NCBI RefSeq assembly: GCF_030682035.1
Contig: NZ_JAUXQZ010000044.1
Coordinates: forward strand, 178,593-242,592
Length of the DNA stretch: 64,000 bases
Source of the DNA: Brevundimonas sp.
GTDB lineage: Bacteria; Pseudomonadota; Alphaproteobacteria; Caulobacterales; Caulobacteraceae
Direction of reading: 5' to 3'
This document shows, in pieces, positions 61,581 through 64,000 of the stretch. How positions within the stretch are numbered: the stretch's first letter is position 1; each line of letters begins with the position of its first letter. Both the position numbers and the translations under genes were made by a program. A model generated the notes under the pieces. The model saw nothing but the letters and a program-made list of their open reading frames with translations. It ran no database searches and was not told the origin of the DNA.

Positions 61581-62027
61581 ATGACCACACCCCTCTATCT
61601 CGAAGACCTCCACATCGGACAGACCTTCGTCAGCGACCCGGTCACCGTGACGGCCGACCAGATCAAGGCCTTCGCCCGCGAGTTCGACCCCCAGCCCTTC
61701 CATCTCGACGAAGACGCCGCCCGCGACACCCTGTTCCAGGGCCTGGCCGCCAGCGGCTGGCACACGGCGGCTCTGACCATGAAGCTGCTGGTGCAGTGTT
61801 TCCCGCTGGCCGGTGGCCTCGTCGGCGCCGGCGGCGAGACGACCTGGCCGCGCCCGACCCGACCTGGCGACTCCTTGGCCCTCCACGTCGAGGTGCTGGA
61901 GATCACCCCGTCCCGCTCCCGCCCCGACCGCGGCATGATCCGCACCCGTACCGAGACCCGCAACCAGCACGGCGAGACGGTTCAGGTCTCGACGGTGCGT
62001 ATCGTGGCGTGGCGGCGGGGGGCCTGA
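61581..62027 (+). CDS. MaoC family dehydratase
   Basis: This 148-aa single hot-dog-fold protein starts at ATG 61581. It has TADQIKAFAREFDPQPFHLDEDAA, the MaoC active-site segment with Asp and His, then GLAASGWHTAALTMKLLVQ and the ETTWPRPTRPGDSL strand. Such enzymes hydrate enoyl-CoA thioesters, with preference for (R)-3-hydroxyacyl-CoA. The tight spacing to the M28 gene suggests one transcript without an evident functional link. Confidence 0.9.
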   Translation: MTTPLYLEDLHIGQTFVSDPVTVTADQIKAFAREFDPQPFHLDEDAARDTLFQGLAASGWHTAALTMKLLVQCFPLAGGLVGAGGETTWPRPTRPGDSLALHVEVLEITPSRSRPDRGMIRTRTETRNQHGETVQVSTVRIVAWRRGA

Positions 62028-62316
62028 GCCTGAACGCCGGCTGCTGATTGAGCGGAGCGCGATCCCATCCGAACCGTTGCCGACATGTCAGGCAGGTCGG
62101 CCTGCAGCTGGCGAGTACCTGCCGGATCCCGGCTCGAACCGCAGACTGATTGGAAGCGTGCCGGAATGATCCGCTCCGGACCCATACGTTTCGTACAAGG
62201 GGTCCCATTTGCACGACGAGATCAGGCGGAGAGGGAACGCGACTGGAAGCTCAGCAGTTGTGGCGTCGGAGCCGTCGGCCGTATGACGCGGCCACACGCA
62301 CTTCGGGGATCTCACA
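62028..62316. other. 289-bp gene-free region before the phospholipase gene
   Basis: GC content falls relative to the upstream genes and the short frames present show no protein-like pattern. There is no strong hairpin or promoter that I can defend. It probably marks the left edge of acquired DNA that includes the phospholipase D gene and the IS. Confidence 0.35.
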
Positions 62317-63840
62317 ATGCTGTTATACGAGGGGACCACTTGCTGGCGCGTCGGGGTCGCCCCGCGCGCGGCCTTCCTGCTCGATATGGCTGACTACTTC
62401 CTGGCGGCCAGGGACGCCATGTCCAAAGCCAGGCGCTCGATCCACTTGCTGAACTGGGCGTTTGATCCCGATACCCTGTTCGACCCCGAGCCGGGCTGCA
62501 CGGGGCCAGACGCCGACCGCTTTGGCGCCTTCCTGAAGGAACTGGCTGGCAGCCGACCAGAATTGGATGTGCGCGTGCTGTGCTGGAAGTCGCCCATGCC
62601 CATAGCCGCGACCCAGGACTTCTTTCCACTCAAGGCGCGCAAATGCTTCGCGGGCACGCCGGTAAAGTTCGTGCTCGACGGCGCCTTGCCGCTGGGCGCC
62701 TCGCATCACCAGAAGGTCATTGTCATCGACGATGCGGTCGCGTTCTGTGGCGGCGGCGACATCGGCCCCGACCGCTGGGACACGCCTGATCATCTCGACA
62801 ACAATCCGCGCCGCGAGAAAACCTCTCACGATAACAAGTGCTTCGATTCACGCCACGAGGTGATGACGGTGGTTGACGGCGCGCCCGCTCGCGCCTTGGG
62901 GCAGTTGTTTCGCGATCGCTGGCTACGGGCCACCAACGAGACCTTGCCTGAACCTGACGTCCTCCCGCCCTCGGCCTGGCCAGCCTCCGTAAAGCCTGAC
63001 TTTCGTCAGGTCTCCGTGGGTTTGTCACGCAGCGTGGCGGCGTGGCGGCAGGTCAAGCAGGTACGGGAAAGCGAGGCGCTCTATCTGACGTCAATCGCGG
63101 CGGCAAAGCGCTGCATTTATATGGAGAACCAATACCTCACCTCCCCGATCATGGCCGAGGCCCTTGCGGCGCGCCTGGCCGAGCCGAAGGGCCCGGAGAT
63201 CATCCTGATTTCGACCCAACATTCGCCCAGCTATTTCGACCAGATGACCATGGATCGCACCCGGTCGGTGTTTCTCAAGCGACTACAGGACGCCGACAAG
63301 TACGGCCGCTTTCATGCCTACAGCCCGATCACCGCCCTGGGCCACACGATCATTGTCCACGCCAAGATGGCCATCATCGACGACGTGCTGTTGCGCGTCG
63401 GATCGAGCAACCTGAATAATCGGTCGTTCGGCTTTGACACGGAATGTGATTTGTCGATCGAGACGCCGCGCGGCGCCCGCGGAGCTGCGCAGCGGTCGCG
63501 CATTCTGGATATTCGAACCCGCATCATCGCCCATTGGTTCGGCTGTGACGACCGTGTCGTCCAGGCGGCCCTCCACAAAGCAGGTCGGGTCGGTTCTGCC
63601 ATCGAGTCGCTGCGTCTGGCTGGTTACTGCCGCCTGCGACCGTTGGCGCCAACCCCCATTGGGCCAATGGCCACCTTTATCGCGACCTTCCACATCGGAG
63701 ACCCGATAACGCCGCACGACTCATGGCGACCCTGGACCCGGCGGGCGCGCCTGAAGGCGGCCCTCGCAGCGGCGGCCCGCAAGGTCCAGCGCGCTGGCCT
63801 GCCGACGCCGCCGAGGCGGCTCAGCAAAAAGTCGATCTAA
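62317..63840 (+). CDS. Phospholipase D family protein
   Basis: This 507-aa protein carries two HKD motifs. The first is HHQKVIVIDDAVAFCGGGDI (about residues 130-150), the second VHAKMAIIDD...GSSNLNNRSFGFDTE (about 347-375). The overall pattern (LLNWAFDPDTLFDPEPG, YMENQYLTSPI) matches bacterial PLD-like phosphatidyltransferases and phospholipases. There is no signal peptide. The C-terminal 100 residues form a basic extension. No strong ribosome binding site precedes ATG 62317. It lies just before an IS and is likely acquired. Confidence 0.9.
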   Translation: MLLYEGTTCWRVGVAPRAAFLLDMADYFLAARDAMSKARRSIHLLNWAFDPDTLFDPEPGCTGPDADRFGAFLKELAGSRPELDVRVLCWKSPMPIAATQDFFPLKARKCFAGTPVKFVLDGALPLGASHHQKVIVIDDAVAFCGGGDIGPDRWDTPDHLDNNPRREKTSHDNKCFDSRHEVMTVVDGAPARALGQLFRDRWLRATNETLPEPDVLPPSAWPASVKPDFRQVSVGLSRSVAAWRQVKQVRESEALYLTSIAAAKRCIYMENQYLTSPIMAEALAARLAEPKGPEIILISTQHSPSYFDQMTMDRTRSVFLKRLQDADKYGRFHAYSPITALGHTIIVHAKMAIIDDVLLRVGSSNLNNRSFGFDTECDLSIETPRGARGAAQRSRILDIRTRIIAHWFGCDDRVVQAALHKAGRVGSAIESLRLAGYCRLRPLAPTPIGPMATFIATFHIGDPITPHDSWRPWTRRARLKAALAAAARKVQRAGLPTPPRRLSKKSI

Positions 63841-63879
63841 CAGCAGCGTCTGCTAGCCACCCCTAGGTCCAATCGACAT

Positions 63880-64000
63880 TCAGGGATTCCCGGATCGCCG
63901 GATGCGTGATTCATAGGTCTCCGCTTTGGCGGAGGTCTGAGATGGGTGTGAAGCGATACGAACTGGACGAGGCGCAGTGGGCTCGTATCGAGCCGCTATT
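63880..64000 (+). mobile_element. Left part of an IS5-type insertion sequence
   Basis: A transposase start lies at 63942 and the DNA before it (a CCCGGATCG...GGATGCGTGATTC pattern at about 63890-63912) looks like the terminal and subterminal part of IS5/IS427-type elements. A small hairpin, CTCCGC-TTTG-GCGGAG, lies around 63929-63944. The exact left end and target duplication cannot be fixed without the right end, which is outside the window. Confidence 0.6.
63942..64000 (+). CDS. IS5-family transposase (N-terminal fragment, runs off the right edge)
   Basis: Only about 19 codons are visible: MGVKRYELDEAQWARIEPL. The L-D/T-x-x-QW-x-x-IEPLL start is the standard N-terminus of IS5/IS4-like DDE transposases (DUF4096 domain). 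The catalytic residues are outside the window, so intactness cannot be judged. Confidence 0.8.
   Translation, partial: MGVKRYELDEAQWARIEPL

Noticed and set aside
59723..61588. 621-codon minus-strand open frame opposite the M28 peptidase
   Set aside because: Gly/Gln/Arg-rich shadow without motifs; the plus strand has zinc-site and membrane segments.

Overview
This 64 kb window is high-GC alphaproteobacterial DNA. The gene content points to Caulobacterales, most likely Brevundimonas or a close relative: it holds the cell-cycle master regulator CtrA with a cluster of GANTC (CcrM) sites in its promoter, the phosphotransferase ChpT, a DivJ-like kinase, a DnaA-C-like/DUF6456 gene pair, an RsaD/RsaE-type secretion pair and a URC uracil-degradation cluster. 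The genus is inferred from gene content and composition, not from a database match. I saw no rRNA, tRNA or CRISPR array.

Layout. 1-5.7 kb: 5' part of selD, a decayed M20 amidohydrolase remnant, a GST, greA, an ELM1-like gene and trxB. 5.7-16 kb: an HWE-kinase/single-domain receiver pair, two SleB-like cell-wall hydrolases flanking a five-PAS hybrid kinase, and a striking 46-bp perfect inverted repeat. 16-21 kb: a minus-strand NAD operon, nadA - 37-codon ORF - M50 protease - nadB - Uma2 nuclease - nadC, with two copies of a 17-bp palindrome upstream. 21-24.4 kb: alkylation repair (an Ada-AlkA fusion whose glycosylase core is deleted, then ogt) and a PadR/HAAS regulatory pair. 24.7-29.9 kb: urc1-urc4-upp followed by a coupled ATP-grasp/luciferase-like monooxygenase pair. 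30-34.4 kb: an ABC ATPase with a permease-M1 peptidase fusion. 34.6-42.6 kb: type I secretion ABC/HlyD genes, malate synthase G, a DUF1345 membrane protein and an RhlE-type helicase. 42.6-48.1 kb: HicBA-like toxin-antitoxin, a lipoprotein, ctrA with promoter and terminator, DnaA-C-like, DUF6456, SufE and a DivJ-like kinase. 48-63.8 kb: mixed housekeeping genes, including prfC, a Fic protein with a perfect palindrome at its promoter, an EamA/LysR divergent pair, cysQ, chpT-receiver-cheR, an M28 peptidase, MaoC and a phospholipase D. The window ends inside an IS5-type transposase gene.

How the parts fit. CtrA, ChpT and the DivJ-like kinase are members of the phosphorelay that times the Caulobacter-type cell cycle. 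The nad genes make quinolinate and nicotinate mononucleotide from aspartate. The urc genes are expected to convert uracil to UMP and then open the ring. The most interesting unexplained items are the ATP-grasp/monooxygenase pair behind urc, the M50/small ORF/Uma2 genes embedded in the nad operon with its paired palindromes, the 46-bp inverted repeat, and the Fic promoter palindrome.

Limits. Everything was read by eye from sequence; domain positions are approximate and no homology search was run. Many long open frames antisense to high-GC genes were left out as shadows.
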